Assembly: GCA_965198095.1 (NCBI GenBank)
Contig: OZ240239.1
Span: 1,426,001-1,490,000 of the forward strand
Length of the DNA: 64,000 bases
Origin: CBDFJH01 sp965198095
Lineage (GTDB): Bacteria > Latescibacterota > UBA2968 > GCA-2709665
Direction of reading: 5' to 3'
In this document: positions 15,806-25,893 of the stretch, piece after piece
How positions within the stretch are numbered: position 1 is the stretch's first letter
How the letters are laid out: every line of letters begins with the position of its first letter
Notes under the pieces: generated by a model
What the model saw: the letters and a program-made list of their open reading frames with translations, nothing else
What the model was told of the DNA's origin: nothing
Databases searched by the model: none
Translations under genes and position numbers: made by a program

Positions 15806-18663
15806 CCGACACGGGTGTAGTAGTAGGCGCCGTTGAAGCCGAACGGCGAGAACTGACCGTACTGGTTGCCCACCGTGTCCGCGCCGTGCTTGTTCACCTC
15901 GGGGTAGGTGTTCAGCACGTTCTCGACGCCGAGCGCCAGCGTGGCGCCGCTGACGAGCGGAATACCGAGCTCGACGTCGAGCAGCGCCTTGCCGGAATAG
16001 GCCGGATACAGAACGGATTCGCTCACGGCGCCCAGGTCGTTCGCGTTCCGCGCATCCTCGCTGTCCCAGAACTCGCCGAAGTAGCTCAGGCGGGCCAGCA
16101 GGCTCCACCGTGCGGCGGTGTGGTTGACGGTCAAGTTCCACCGGGTCTTCGGCAGTCCCTGTTCCAGCGTATAGATGCGGAATTCATCGATGACGGTGTC
16201 GGATTCGACGTTTTTGATCGCCGTGTCCGTGTAGTTGAAGACCGCGCTGAACGTCGTGGACCCGACCGCCAGGGTCGAAATCAGGTCGATGCCCTGGGTC
16301 GTCGTCGAAAAGTCGTTCAGGAAGAACCGGAACACCGGGAAATTCCGCGCCTCGGCAATCCCTTCCGCGAGCAGCGTCTGGATCTCGCTTTCCGTCAGTT
16401 TGATTTCCTGGGCCAGGGCGAGGCGGTCGTCGATGTCGATGCGGAAGAAGTCGGCGGTGAAGGTGAGCGGCCCCTGCTCGACCACTGCGCCTGCGCTGTA
16501 GTTGAGCGACTTCTCAGGCTGGAGCTGCTCGCCGCCCCTTTCGATGGCCACCGCGGACGTGGACGGGACAACGCCGTTGTTGGTCAACTGCCCTCCGATG
16601 AACGCGGTCGTCACGTTGAACGCGTTCTGTTGCCCCGGAGTCGGCGCGCGGAACCCGCTGCTGACCGCGGCGCGAAGAGAGACCGCGTCGGTCAACCCGA
16701 CGCGCCCTGAGACCTTGCCGTTCGTCGTTGTGCCGAAGTCCTCGAAGTTTTCAAACCGGACGGCTGTACCGATCATCCACCGGTCGCCCGGGTCGGTGAA
16801 CTCGACGTCCCCGTAGGCCGCAATGTTGCTGCGGCTCCAGTCCCCCGCCGTCGTGTCTTCCCGGTAGCCGTTGAAGCCGTTCGAACCGGAACTGAAGCCC
16901 TGTGCGGCATACGGACCGATCTCCCACGACGGCCGCCCGCCCCCGCCGATCGTGAACTTTTCCTGGCGCCACTCCGCGCCGCCCGCGACGTGCACGAAAT
17001 CGTTGACCTGGTACGAGACGTCGAAGTTGAAGTTGATATCGTCCTGCCGGTAGCTTCCCGGCTCGAACGACGTCGGCGTGTCGTAGCCGAGCGACGCGTT
17101 GACCGTATCGAAGATGAACTGCTTAACGTCGCTGGTGCCGATGTTGACGCTCGCATCCCAAATCAAGCCGTTGCTCATGGACCCGCGCAGGCCACTGACC
17201 AGTGAATAGTCGATGAGGTCGCCGCCGAACTGCGGCGTGAACCCGCCGGGGAACCGGCTGTAGAGCGTGAAGCAGTTCGGGTCGTCCTCGACCGCCCTGA
17301 GGGCGGCCGCATCCGGAACGTTGCCGACGATCGGGATCGTGGCGCAGCTGCCGGCGCCCGGTACGCCGGTCTCTGCCCAGACCCGGTCTCCGACGAGCAG
17401 CGTCGGCTGGCCGTCGACCACCGGACCGCGGAACACGCCGCCGCGCGTATGCGGATTGCGGAAGTAGAATCCGCCGGTCACCCTGCGGCTCGTGAAGTTG
17501 CTGTGGCCGTAGAACTGAAATCCGTTGTCGAACAGGTAGCCGAAGTTGCCGAACAGCTTCAGGTCGTCCTCGACTTGCGGCGATCCCCAGACCTGCGCCG
17601 TGTTGCGCAGGTTTGTATTGCCGGCTCCGATGATGGCCTGCGCACCGTTGCGCTGAATGCTGCGGCTGGTCGGACTGGCGTTGCCGTACTCCATACTGAA
17701 GTTCACGAACCCGTTCGGACCGAGCGGCAGCCCGACATTGCCGGCGATCGTGAACCGGCGGCCATGTCCGCCGATCCCGTTACAGGAATGCTTGATGTCG
17801 CCGATGATTCCTTCCCCGCAGGTTGACGTGTCGCCCGGGTTCCCATCGCGGTAGGCTCCCGTGCGCAACTCCAGGCTGCCGCCCGATCGGGCATTTTTGA
17901 GTTGGAAGTTCATGACGCCGGCGATGGCGTCCGAGCCGTACTGTGCCGCAGCGCCGTCGCGCAGTACCTCGGCCTGCCGGATCGCAATCGAGGGGATGAC
18001 GGAAATATCCGGCCCCTGCGAGCCGTCCGCGATACCGTTGCCGAGCCAAGCGATGACCGCCGCGCGGTGGCGGCGCTTGCCGTTGACCAGGATCAGCGTG
18101 TGATCGGGCGCCAGGTTGCGCAGGTTCGCCGGCCGGACGATGGTCGCCGCGTCGCTGATCGGCTGAATGTTGATGTTGAAGGAGGGGACGACGGTCCGCA
18201 ACTGATCTGCCAGGTCGATACTGCCCTGGCGGGCGAAGTCCTCAGCCCGGATGACGTCGACCGGTACGGCCGACTTGGTGACCGAGCGCCCCTCCGCGCG
18301 ACTGCCGACGATAACCAGCTCCTCCACTTCCACAGCGACCCCGCGCAGCATGATTTCGATGGCCACGTTTTCGCTGACAACCACCCTGTTCGTCTCGTAG
18401 CCGATATGACTGACGATCAAGGTCGCGGGCAGGCGGTCGACGTCGACTCTGAAGGCGCCCTGCGCATCGGTGATGGCGCCTCCCGTCACGGCATCCTCAA
18501 CGACAATGTTGGCTCCGGGCAATCCGAGGCCGTCGTCGGCATCCACCACGGTGCCGGTCAATGTCACCTGGGCCGATCCTTGCGAATGGGAAAAAAGCAG
18601 CAGAGCAAAGAGCGGCCATGCAAGGTGTGCGGGCCGGATACAACGGGCGAAGTCGCGGAACAT
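15784..18663 (-). CDS. TonB-dependent outer-membrane receptor with carboxypeptidase-regulatory-like domain
   Basis: An outer-membrane beta-barrel importer of an unknown ligand, energised by TonB. The ATG at 18663 follows an AGGAG site and gives 959 residues: signal peptide about 1-32, a carboxypeptidase-regulatory-like domain (TLTGTVVDADDGLGLPGANI onward), a plug with the PGAAAQYGSDAIAG-like block (GAAAQYGSDAIAGVMNFQL), then the barrel. The C-terminus is aromatic (GAYYYTRVGYSFDTP). The domain order is typical of Bacteroidota and other FCB phyla. No SusD partner is adjacent. Confidence 0.92.
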   Translation of the reverse strand: MFRDFARCIRPAHLAWPLFALLLFSHSQGSAQVTLTGTVVDADDGLGLPGANIVVEDAVTGGAITDAQGAFRVDVDRLPATLIVSHIGYETNRVVVSENVAIEIMLRGVAVEVEELVIVGSRAEGRSVTKSAVPVDVIRAEDFARQGSIDLADQLRTVVPSFNINIQPISDAATIVRPANLRNLAPDHTLILVNGKRRHRAAVIAWLGNGIADGSQGPDISVIPSIAIRQAEVLRDGAAAQYGSDAIAGVMNFQLKNARSGGSLELRTGAYRDGNPGDTSTCGEGIIGDIKHSCNGIGGHGRRFTIAGNVGLPLGPNGFVNFSMEYGNASPTSRSIQRNGAQAIIGAGNTNLRNTAQVWGSPQVEDDLKLFGNFGYLFDNGFQFYGHSNFTSRRVTGGFYFRNPHTRGGVFRGPVVDGQPTLLVGDRVWAETGVPGAGSCATIPIVGNVPDAAALRAVEDDPNCFTLYSRFPGGFTPQFGGDLIDYSLVSGLRGSMSNGLIWDASVNIGTSDVKQFIFDTVNASLGYDTPTSFEPGSYRQDDINFNFDVSYQVNDFVHVAGGAEWRQEKFTIGGGGRPSWEIGPYAAQGFSSGSNGFNGYREDTTAGDWSRSNIAAYGDVEFTDPGDRWMIGTAVRFENFEDFGTTTNGKVSGRVGLTDAVSLRAAVSSGFRAPTPGQQNAFNVTTAFIGGQLTNNGVVPSTSAVAIERGGEQLQPEKSLNYSAGAVVEQGPLTFTADFFRIDIDDRLALAQEIKLTESEIQTLLAEGIAEARNFPVFRFFLNDFSTTTQGIDLISTLAVGSTTFSAVFNYTDTAIKNVESDTVIDEFRIYTLEQGLPKTRWNLTVNHTAARWSLLARLSYFGEFWDSEDARNANDLGAVSESVLYPAYSGKALLDVELGIPLVSGATLALGVENVLNTYPEVNKHGADTVGNQYGQFSPFGFNGAYYYTRVGYSFDTP

Positions 18664-18792
18664 GTCAGTCACTCCTAGGTTGGCGGGTGGCAGGGCGGTT
18701 TGGGGCTGAGCCACGTGCCGGCGCCTCAAGACATCGCAAGCAAATGCCGCCGCATGGCCTTCACAACTGTCGTCTGTCTTTCACAACGGAAG

Positions 18793-18821
18793 AGTATAAA
18801 GCGTTCTTAAGGTCAAAGCAA
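18793..18821 (-). promoter_or_regulatory. Probable promoter of the TonB receptor
   Basis: TTGCTT (18821-18816), a 17-nt spacer and TATACT (18798-18793), about 120 nt upstream of the receptor start. From here to 19052 I see no gene, only AT-richer sequence with a short inverted repeat around 18842. Confidence 0.5.
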
Positions 18822-19052
18822 GATTTTTTGATCAAGTGTGTTGCAGTTTGCAACGCAGTGGGCCAAAAACATTTTTGAGGACCGTCTATCGGATTTCCGG
18901 GGAGAATCAGGAAGTGAAATAAGCCGCCAGTGCATTGTTGTCAGAGAAGATGGAAGGACATCCCGCCCGGTGTGTTGATGTGTGGCGTCGGGTTCGTTCG
19001 AGGACGCCATGCGGGCGTTCGGAATACAGACGATCCCACTAGGCGTTGTAGA

Positions 19053-19691
19053 CTAAGGAAATACGGTCTTGTCAACGTATTCTCCGAGCTTTGGCGGAAC
19101 GTGCTTTCGTATCAGGCTCTTCTCCAACGTCCAGGCCGTTTCCGTGTCGAGCTTCTCCAGCCAGCGAAAGTGAGCGTTGCGTCCAGCGACCTGCCTGCTG
19201 CAGGCAGGCTGCGACCGGGATAGATCCGACCGTGACGCAACAGGAAGCTGTTGAGGCGCTGCCGTATGCGACGCTCTGTGTGCTTGAAGTCTTCCCGGCA
19301 GCGCTCCAGATCGCGCATCGCCTCCTGCGCTTCGTCGGGCACCCACACCGGGGTCAACTCGCCGTTTCGGAAAAGTCGCGCCAGCGACAGCGCATCTCGG
19401 CGATCGGTCTTGATGCGGTCGCCCGGCCTGCGGGGGATCAGCGAGGGCGTCACCACCGTGCAGTCGTGCCCCAGGGCCCTGAGCTGACGGTAGACGCCGT
19501 ATCCAAAGGGACCGGCCTCGTAGCAAAACCGCAACGACGTCCCAGGGGTCGGCCAGCTTGGACAACGCTTCGCCCGTAGACAGCGGCATCGTGCCATACA
19601 GCCTCGGTCCTTTCCGGTCCTCACCGGCAAGCACGGCGGTGATCGGATCTTTGCGTATGTCCAACGCCACAACTTTCGTAGATTTACGCAC
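19053..19691 (-). pseudogene. IS110-family transposase remnant, frameshifted
   Basis: The N-terminal half of an IS110-type transposase is visible across two frames. Frame one starts at a GTG at 19691 with KVVALDIRKDPITAVLAG (first Asp of the DEDD site) and runs to SKLADPW. The next frame continues FCYEAGPFGYGVYRQL and IKTDRRDALSLARLF. The frame changes again near 19130, where frame one resumes with WLEKLDTETAW. The C-terminal Transposase_20 domain is absent. A palindromic insert (19190-19208) adds extra codons. Confidence 0.85.
19190..19208. repeat. CCTGCCTG palindrome, copy 1
   Basis: A perfect palindrome with 9-bp arms (CCTGCCTGC) around one base, inserted in the coding part of the IS110 remnant. 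Confidence 0.75.
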
Positions 19692-19756
19692 GGCCTCCTT
19701 CTTCTCGCCGGGGATAGGTCTTTGGTTGAACTCCGTTTTCCCAAAGATAACCCCCG

Positions 19757-19777
19757 ACCTGCCTGCAGCAGGCAGGT
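19757..19777. repeat. CCTGCCTG palindrome, copy 2
   Basis: A perfect palindrome with 10-bp arms (ACCTGCCTGC) around one A, just upstream of the IS110 remnant and about 95 nt before the alcohol dehydrogenase start. The core matches copy 1. Confidence 0.75.
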
Positions 19778-19870
19778 AACCGAGATCGGAGGAGTTCTTT
19801 CATATACCCGTCAATGCATAAGGTCTACATGACTCCCTGTTCCGGCCGCGCCAAGGGGGAGAGAGACCGA

Positions 19871-20938
19871 ATGAAAGCCGCAGTGTTGTACGAAACCCAC
19901 GCGCCTTTATCAGTCGACGAGCTCGACATCGATGCGCCGCGAGAGGGTGAAGTGCTCCTCGACCTCGTGGGCGCCGGCGTCTGTCACAGCGACTACCACC
20001 TCATCGACGGCCACGAGAAGGTGGCGAAAATCCCTTGGGTCATGGGACACGAAGGGGCCGGCGTGGTCCGAGAGGTCGGTCCGGGGGTCAGGGGCGTCGC
20101 CGCAGGCGACAAGATCATCCTCTCGCTCGACGCCATGTGCGGTCATTGTCGGAACTGCAGCAGCGGGAAGCCGGCCCTATGCGAGACCCATCCCCGGGAT
20201 CCCCTGTCCCGCATGAGGAAGGCCGGAGAGCCGGTCTATCACGCAAGACCCACGTTCGCCGAGCAGTCCATCGTCCTCGCAGACGCGTGCGTCAAGGTCC
20301 CGGACGACACGCAGCTGGAGAAGGCCTGTCTCATCAGCTGCGGGGTCATCACCGGGATCGGGGCCGTGGTCAATCGCGCGAGGGTTGAGCAGGGCGCAAC
20401 CATGGCGGTCTTCGGGTGCGGCGGCGTCGGGCTGAACGTCATCCAGGGCGGCGTCCTTGCTTCGGCCGGAAAGATCATCGCCGTCGACACCGTGGCCTAC
20501 AAGCTGGAACTGGCCGAGCGGATGGGCGCCACCCACTTTGTCAACGCGGCCAGGGAGGACCCGGTCGAACGGATCAAACAGATCACCGGCGGAGGGGCGG
20601 ACTACGCCTTCGAGGTCGTCGGGTGGCCGGCGTTGCTCAGGCAGGCGCTCTACTCGGTCCGAACGACCGGAACGGCAGTGATGATCGGCGTGCAGCCGTC
20701 GGATGAAGATGTCTCGTTCAACGGCGTTCACCTCCTGATCGATCGGACGCTGATGGGCGTCTATCACGGCAGTGCACGACCTCGAATCGACTTTCTATGG
20801 ATTCTGGACTTGTACGAACAGGGAAAGATCATGCTGGACGAGCTGATCTCCCGCTACCGTCCGCTGGACGAGATCAACGAAGCGTTCGACGACATGAACC
20901 AGGGGAAGGTGGCGCGCACCGTCGTCGTGTTCGATTGA
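19871..20938 (+). CDS. Zinc-dependent alcohol dehydrogenase (class III-like MDR)
   Basis: NAD(P)-dependent oxidation of an alcohol. The ATG at 19871 is chosen (355 residues) because an AGGGGGAGAG stretch lies just upstream; the frame is open further. Catalytic-zinc residues are C in GVCHSDYH and H in MGHEGAG. The structural-zinc lobe has CGHCRNCSSGKPALC with four Cys. The Rossmann motif is GCGGVGLN. It is followed 32 nt later by a RidA-type gene. The substrate is unknown. Confidence 0.9.
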   Translation: MKAAVLYETHAPLSVDELDIDAPREGEVLLDLVGAGVCHSDYHLIDGHEKVAKIPWVMGHEGAGVVREVGPGVRGVAAGDKIILSLDAMCGHCRNCSSGKPALCETHPRDPLSRMRKAGEPVYHARPTFAEQSIVLADACVKVPDDTQLEKACLISCGVITGIGAVVNRARVEQGATMAVFGCGGVGLNVIQGGVLASAGKIIAVDTVAYKLELAERMGATHFVNAAREDPVERIKQITGGGADYAFEVVGWPALLRQALYSVRTTGTAVMIGVQPSDEDVSFNGVHLLIDRTLMGVYHGSARPRIDFLWILDLYEQGKIMLDELISRYRPLDEINEAFDDMNQGKVARTVVVFD

Positions 20939-20970
20939 GGATGGCAACGCTCAACCCGGAGAGGCGAGCC

Positions 20971-21381
20971 GTGACACGGATCGAAAGGCGGAATCCAGGC
21001 GTCGTACATAAGCCGGTAGGCGAATATTCACACCTCGCACGCGCCCACTGCGCCGAGCTCATCTTCCTGGCAGGTCAGGTGGCGGTGGATCCGGAGGGCA
21101 ACTTCGTCGGCGAGGGAGACATCGGGGCGCAGGTCAGAGAGATCTACGCCAACATCGGGCGCCTCCTCGAAAGCGCCGGTGCCGCGTGGAACAACGTGGT
21201 TCAGCTCACCACATACGTCGTAGGCCGGGAAAACCTCCCGGCCTTTCTGGAAGAACGGACGAGGATCATCAACGGTCTGTTCCCGAACGGGGATTTTCCG
21301 CCCAGCACCCTGCTCCTGATTGACGGGCTCTACTCGGAGGCTGCGCTCGCCGAGGTGACCGCCGTCGCCGCCATCCCGTAA
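20971..21381 (+). CDS. RidA/YjgF/UK114-family protein
   Basis: RidA proteins hydrolyse reactive enamine/imine intermediates in the cytosol. This 136-residue protein has the family blocks LIFLAGQVAVDPEGN and VVQLTTYVV. The canonical arginine of active RidA lies near residue 105; here that region reads PPSTLLLIDGLYSEAALAEV, with Ser-Thr in place of the R-x-x-V/C pattern, so deaminase activity is doubtful. The GTG at 20971 has GGAGAGG at good spacing; an ATG at 20941 with poor spacing would add 10 residues. Confidence 0.85.
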   Translation: MTRIERRNPGVVHKPVGEYSHLARAHCAELIFLAGQVAVDPEGNFVGEGDIGAQVREIYANIGRLLESAGAAWNNVVQLTTYVVGRENLPAFLEERTRIINGLFPNGDFPPSTLLLIDGLYSEAALAEVTAVAAIP

Positions 21382-21600
21382 CCGCGTATCTCGCGGCGCG
21401 ACGCCTTGTGTGCTGCGGGCGCCGGGCCACGCCTCCGCGTTGCATGCCTTCCATTCCGCTATCGTGAGTCCGCGCGCCGACGGCGGCCTCGGCCGTCGAT
21501 CCGATTTACCGGCAACGGAATCCCGTTGCCAATCGTCTCCAAGTCACAGGCGGCCGTCAAGCCTGCGGCCGATTTTCTCACTGAGACCTCGGAGTAAACC

Positions 21601-23661
21601 GTGGCTTTGATGAGCGGCAGTCGCATCCCGTCGGGCGGATGGGTGGCTTTTGGCGTCACGCTCCTTCTTTCCGCACCCGCGGCCGCCGAAGAGGATCCCG
21701 CGGCGGTCGATTCGCTTCTTGCCGCTGCCGACCGTATCCAGGACGATGCCGTCCGTGAGAATCTGATAAAGACCGCCATCTCACACGATCGCTCCGGAAG
21801 GGCGATGCACGCCCTCGCGCGGCTGCTCATGAGGCGGGGCTCACCCCAATCCAGGCAACGCGCAGTGACGTGGCTGAAGAAGGCGATCTTGCGGGAGCGA
21901 GAGCATCCGGACTACCTCGCCACGTTCGCAGAGCTCCAATGGTATCGTTTGCAGCGTCCGAGCGCGTATGCCGAGGCACGTCGCGTCCTCCGGATCGACC
22001 CCGATCACGTGTGGGGACTCTACTGGACGGGCCGCTTCATCGTATGGTCCTGGGAGATGACCACCTTCACCGACGTCATCCGTGAAGATCCACTGCGAAT
22101 AGCGGACAACACCTATCTGGCCGGGAAGACCGGATTCTACACCGAGTACCAGGATCTGGACCTGGACGACGGAATCGATTTCCTGTGTCGAGCCATCCGG
22201 GCAGACCCGGATCACTGGCCGTCGCACGTGCAGCTCGGTCTGGCATACTTCGTTTCGAATCGTCCAGACCCCTTGATCGACCTGTTCGAGGCCTATCGCC
22301 GGAGACATCCGGAGAACCGGGACGCCCACTTCTTTGTCGGACTCGGCCACCAGATGAAGGCAGAGTTGGACGAGGCTCATCGGGCCTACCTTCAGGGACT
22401 GAGCCAGATGTCCGACGACGACCGGCGGTTCGTGCAGTCGATCTTCCTGCTGAGGGAAAAGAAGGCCGAGGAGCGGGGCGACCCGCTGCCCGACGAAGCG
22501 ACGATCGACAGATTTTGGCTGAGAAGAGACCCGCTCTTTCTGACTCCGGTGAACGAGCGGATGTTGGAACAGTGCCGCCGGGTTGCCTACGCCAACCTCC
22601 GCTTCACGGACCCGGTGAATGGCCGGGAGGGATGGCAGACCGATCGGGGACAGGCCTACATCCGTTACGGCGATCCGCTGACCCGGAGGATGACGCTCTC
22701 CTTTGCCGAGTCGAGAAAGGAGATCTGGCACTACGGACCGTTCCACATCAACTTTTCAAACATGAATTCCTGGGATTCCTGGCGTTCATTGAGGGCACAG
22801 GTCGGGCTGGAAACGGTCAGCTTTGTGGAGCTGACAGAGCGCATTCCCGATCACTACGAATACCCGTTCCAGTACGACGCGCCTTATCAGATCGGTCAAT
22901 TCCGTGGTGAGAACGGGAAGACGTCCGTAGAGATCTACGCCGCCTTTCGGAGTGAGCAGATCGCCCACGACGACCTGGCGCCGGGCATCGGTGGCGTAGA
23001 CGCACGACACGGCCTGTTCCTGTTCGACGCGGGTTGGGATTCCCTGATGTCCGAGGTCCGTCGCGTGCGTCGATTGCCCAAGGTCACGTATGCGTCCACG
23101 CGGCAGGACTTCCTGCTGGCGAGCCAGAGGCTCGACCTCGATCCGGGACGCTACCACCTCGTGGGCGAGCTGGAGGACCAGAAAACTCGGACCGTGGGGA
23201 CGTTCCGGGACACATTGGGCGTGCGTGCATTCGGATACGATTCACTGGACGTGAGCAGTTTGCTGATCGCCCTGAGAATCGAGGAACGGGATGATGGGAA
23301 CGACGGCCGGAACCGGTTCGCCATCCTTCCCAATCCCCTGAAGCGGTGCCCTCGGGCGGGCCGCGCCTCGTTCTACTTCGAGGTATACAACCTGGCGCGT
23401 GACGCCTACGGCGGCACGCACTATCGACTCACCTACGAGGTTCAGGTCCTCCTCGAGGATCGCATCCAGGCCGACCCCGATCCCGAATGGCTGACGGCCG
23501 TCTCGGCGACCTATCGCGGGACCCGGGACTGGGAGACCCATCGACTGACTTTGGATATGGAGGACACCGCTCCGGGGCCTCGAAATTTCCGAGTCGTCGT
23601 CGAAGACCTCTTGCAAGGCGAAAAAGCAGTGGGGATGACGCAATTCAGAGTCACCTGGTAA
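21601..23661 (+). CDS. Secreted GWxTD-domain protein
   Basis: A 686-residue protein with a signal peptide (about 1-29, ending SAPAAA). Residues about 30-300 look like TPR-type helical repeats. The GWxTD domain begins near residue 343 (GWQTDRGQAYIRYGDP), followed by a beta-rich region. This domain is found mainly in Gemmatimonadota, Acidobacteriota and related phyla and its function is unknown. GTG start with GGAG 6 nt upstream. The stop is 49 nt before the next plus-strand gene. Confidence 0.85.
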   Translation: MALMSGSRIPSGGWVAFGVTLLLSAPAAAEEDPAAVDSLLAAADRIQDDAVRENLIKTAISHDRSGRAMHALARLLMRRGSPQSRQRAVTWLKKAILREREHPDYLATFAELQWYRLQRPSAYAEARRVLRIDPDHVWGLYWTGRFIVWSWEMTTFTDVIREDPLRIADNTYLAGKTGFYTEYQDLDLDDGIDFLCRAIRADPDHWPSHVQLGLAYFVSNRPDPLIDLFEAYRRRHPENRDAHFFVGLGHQMKAELDEAHRAYLQGLSQMSDDDRRFVQSIFLLREKKAEERGDPLPDEATIDRFWLRRDPLFLTPVNERMLEQCRRVAYANLRFTDPVNGREGWQTDRGQAYIRYGDPLTRRMTLSFAESRKEIWHYGPFHINFSNMNSWDSWRSLRAQVGLETVSFVELTERIPDHYEYPFQYDAPYQIGQFRGENGKTSVEIYAAFRSEQIAHDDLAPGIGGVDARHGLFLFDAGWDSLMSEVRRVRRLPKVTYASTRQDFLLASQRLDLDPGRYHLVGELEDQKTRTVGTFRDTLGVRAFGYDSLDVSSLLIALRIEERDDGNDGRNRFAILPNPLKRCPRAGRASFYFEVYNLARDAYGGTHYRLTYEVQVLLEDRIQADPDPEWLTAVSATYRGTRDWETHRLTLDMEDTAPGPRNFRVVVEDLLQGEKAVGMTQFRVTW

Positions 23662-23710
23662 GTCTGTACGCTTGAGAACGCCGCTCGAACGACTGGGATA
23701 GAGGATTCAC

Positions 23711-24508
23711 GTGCAGCCGGATCCGTCACGATGCGCCCGCCTCCTTTCAGGCATTCACCGGGAGCTCGATCGACAGTTGCTGAACGCCGAGCTGATCGAC
23801 CTCGCCGGTGGTTACCTCACGCTGGATCCGGAACGACAATCGGACTACCCCTCCACGAATCAGAATCGCGCCCAGTTTCTGGGGTGCGCGCACGCGCCGG
23901 AAGCGGCCGATCTGGACGAGATCGCCGCCCGGTTTCGCGCGGCCGATGTCTCGAAGTGGTTCCTCTGGTTCAGTCCCTGCCCCAACGAGGAAAAAATCAG
24001 GGCCTGGATCGCCCGAAGCGGACTCCACCCGTTTCGGGGCACGGGCTATCCGACGCTGGTCCACACCGGCAGGAAGCTCCCGCGACACGACACGCAACTG
24101 CGCGTCGGCAAGGTCGGGAAAGAGGCGCTCACGGACGTTCGCGAAGACCTGCGCGCCATCTACGGCGCAGCTGTCGATCTCTATCTCGACAGCTGCGGGA
24201 AGCCGGGCTTCCGTCACTACCTTGCGTTTGACGGGCAGCGTCCGGTCTCTGCCGGCGTGCTGTATGTCGACGAAGCGGTTGCCTATCTGATGCTGGCGGC
24301 AACGCGCGAAACCGGGCGTTCACGGGGCGGGCAAAGCGCCCTCATCGTGGAGCGGGTGAACCGGGCGCTGGACCTCGGATGCGAGTATATCTTCGCCGAG
24401 ACGCTCTACATGCTGAAGACCTCTCTGGCGAACCTGCTTCGGAAGGGATTCGAGATCGTTTACGACAAGGCGCTCTACTCGTCCTGGAAAATCGACAGGA
24501 GGCCGTGA
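23711..24508 (+). CDS. GNAT-like acyltransferase
   Basis: A 265-residue protein whose C-terminal half has a GNAT-like acyl-CoA loop (ATRETGRSRGGQSALIVE) and a terminal NLLRKGFEIVYDKALY segment. The N-terminal half resembles the small acetyltransferase-like proteins with a KWFLWFSP motif. GTG start at 23711; the ribosome site is weak. It follows the GWxTD gene at 49 nt. The substrate is unknown. Confidence 0.65.
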   Translation: MQPDPSRCARLLSGIHRELDRQLLNAELIDLAGGYLTLDPERQSDYPSTNQNRAQFLGCAHAPEAADLDEIAARFRAADVSKWFLWFSPCPNEEKIRAWIARSGLHPFRGTGYPTLVHTGRKLPRHDTQLRVGKVGKEALTDVREDLRAIYGAAVDLYLDSCGKPGFRHYLAFDGQRPVSAGVLYVDEAVAYLMLAATRETGRSRGGQSALIVERVNRALDLGCEYIFAETLYMLKTSLANLLRKGFEIVYDKALYSSWKIDRRP

Positions 24509-24603
24509 AAGGAAAGCCGTCGCTTTTTTAGGCGTCGCAAGAAAAAATCAAACGTAGATCCGAAGTCCGCAACGACGGGCTGCGATCTTCAGGAGTCAGA
24601 CCC

Positions 24604-25872
24604 ATGCCCGATCAAGCCTACGTCGATCACGTCAGGTCCTTCACGCCGGAAGAGGCCCTTTTCCTGCACGTCGGCAGCGACTACGGGGCGACCGTCGAAC
24701 TCAAGGATGGCACGCTCATTTGGTCGACAGCCGCCGGCAGGCAGCGCTCTCGGGATGGGGGCCGGACCTGGGCCGAACCCGAGTCCATGAAATGGGAGGA
24801 TGGCAATCCGGTCGACGTGATCTTTCGACACTTCGTCCGGTTGAAGTCGGGCGGCATCGGCGGATTCTACCGGGTGGTCGGAAGAGAGCGATATTTGAAA
24901 CGGGACTGGTTTACCCGGTCTGAAGACGAGGGCGCCACCTGGTCCAGGCCCACCCGGGTCGGCGAGCCGTTCAACAACTCGGTGCTTCACGGCGGCGTCA
25001 CCGTCACGTCGACCGGGCGTATCATCGCGCCCGTCTACACACTCGTCGGCAGCACGATGCGGGAGAAGGGCCGTGCCCTGTTCGGAGACGACCTCGCCCT
25101 CATCGGCCATCACGGATATGAAAACTTCTTTACCTACTGCTGGGTCTACACCTCTGACGACGAGGGGGCGACCTGGCGCCCGAACCGGAAAAAGGGTGTT
25201 TGGGGGGGTGGAGGAGAGCTCTTCGTGACCCTGGACGAGTCGGCCGGAGGGCACTACCGCGCCAACGAGCCCGTGGCCGTGGAAGTGTGTCCGGAGCATC
25301 TCCTGATGATCCTCCGCACCCCTTTGGGCCGGCTCTACCAGTCCTGGTCGGACGACAACGGAGAGACCTGGAGCCTCCCGGAGCCGACCAGTCTGGCCTC
25401 GTCTCTCGCGCCGGCCGCCATCGGCCGGATGCCGGGATCGGATGACCTGCTCATCATCTGGAACCAGTCTTCCCCGGATGAGACGCAGCGGGGGCTGCAG
25501 CGCCACCGCCTCTCTTCGGCGGTGAGCACCGATGGCGGAGCGACCTGGAGCCACGGCCGCAACGTCTTCTCCATCTTCCAGCAGGACGGGGACCGGACCT
25601 ACGTGGAGCCTCCGCTGGCGGGAACCTATCGCGCCGCGCTGAACGCTTCCAGGCTTCCGATCAACGATATGGAGGCGACCTATCCCTTCCTCGATTTCTG
25701 GAAAGAGACGGCGATCGTTCGCTACCGGACAGCGAGTCGAGCACTCTACGTCGTCGACGAACAGGGCCGGCCCCGATATGAATCCACCCCGGCAGAGACC
25801 GAACGCTACAAGGCGGACATATGCCTGGGGCTTCCCCTCTCCTGGTTCCATGCGCATCTGAGGAAATTTTGA
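24604..25872 (+). CDS. Asp-box (BNR) sialidase-like protein
   Basis: A 422-residue six-bladed beta-propeller candidate. Five Asp boxes (S/T-x-D-x-G-x-T-W) are visible: SRDGGRTW, SEDEGATW, TSDDEGATW, SDDNGETW and STDGGATW. No signal peptide is apparent, so it may be cytosolic. The arginine triad and Tyr/Glu pair of true sialidases could not be located with confidence, so it is called only to superfamily. ATG start after an AGGAG site. Confidence 0.82.
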   Translation: MPDQAYVDHVRSFTPEEALFLHVGSDYGATVELKDGTLIWSTAAGRQRSRDGGRTWAEPESMKWEDGNPVDVIFRHFVRLKSGGIGGFYRVVGRERYLKRDWFTRSEDEGATWSRPTRVGEPFNNSVLHGGVTVTSTGRIIAPVYTLVGSTMREKGRALFGDDLALIGHHGYENFFTYCWVYTSDDEGATWRPNRKKGVWGGGGELFVTLDESAGGHYRANEPVAVEVCPEHLLMILRTPLGRLYQSWSDDNGETWSLPEPTSLASSLAPAAIGRMPGSDDLLIIWNQSSPDETQRGLQRHRLSSAVSTDGGATWSHGRNVFSIFQQDGDRTYVEPPLAGTYRAALNASRLPINDMEATYPFLDFWKETAIVRYRTASRALYVVDEQGRPRYESTPAETERYKADICLGLPLSWFHAHLRKF

Positions 25873-25893
25873 GTGACCGTTCGCGGTGCAGCG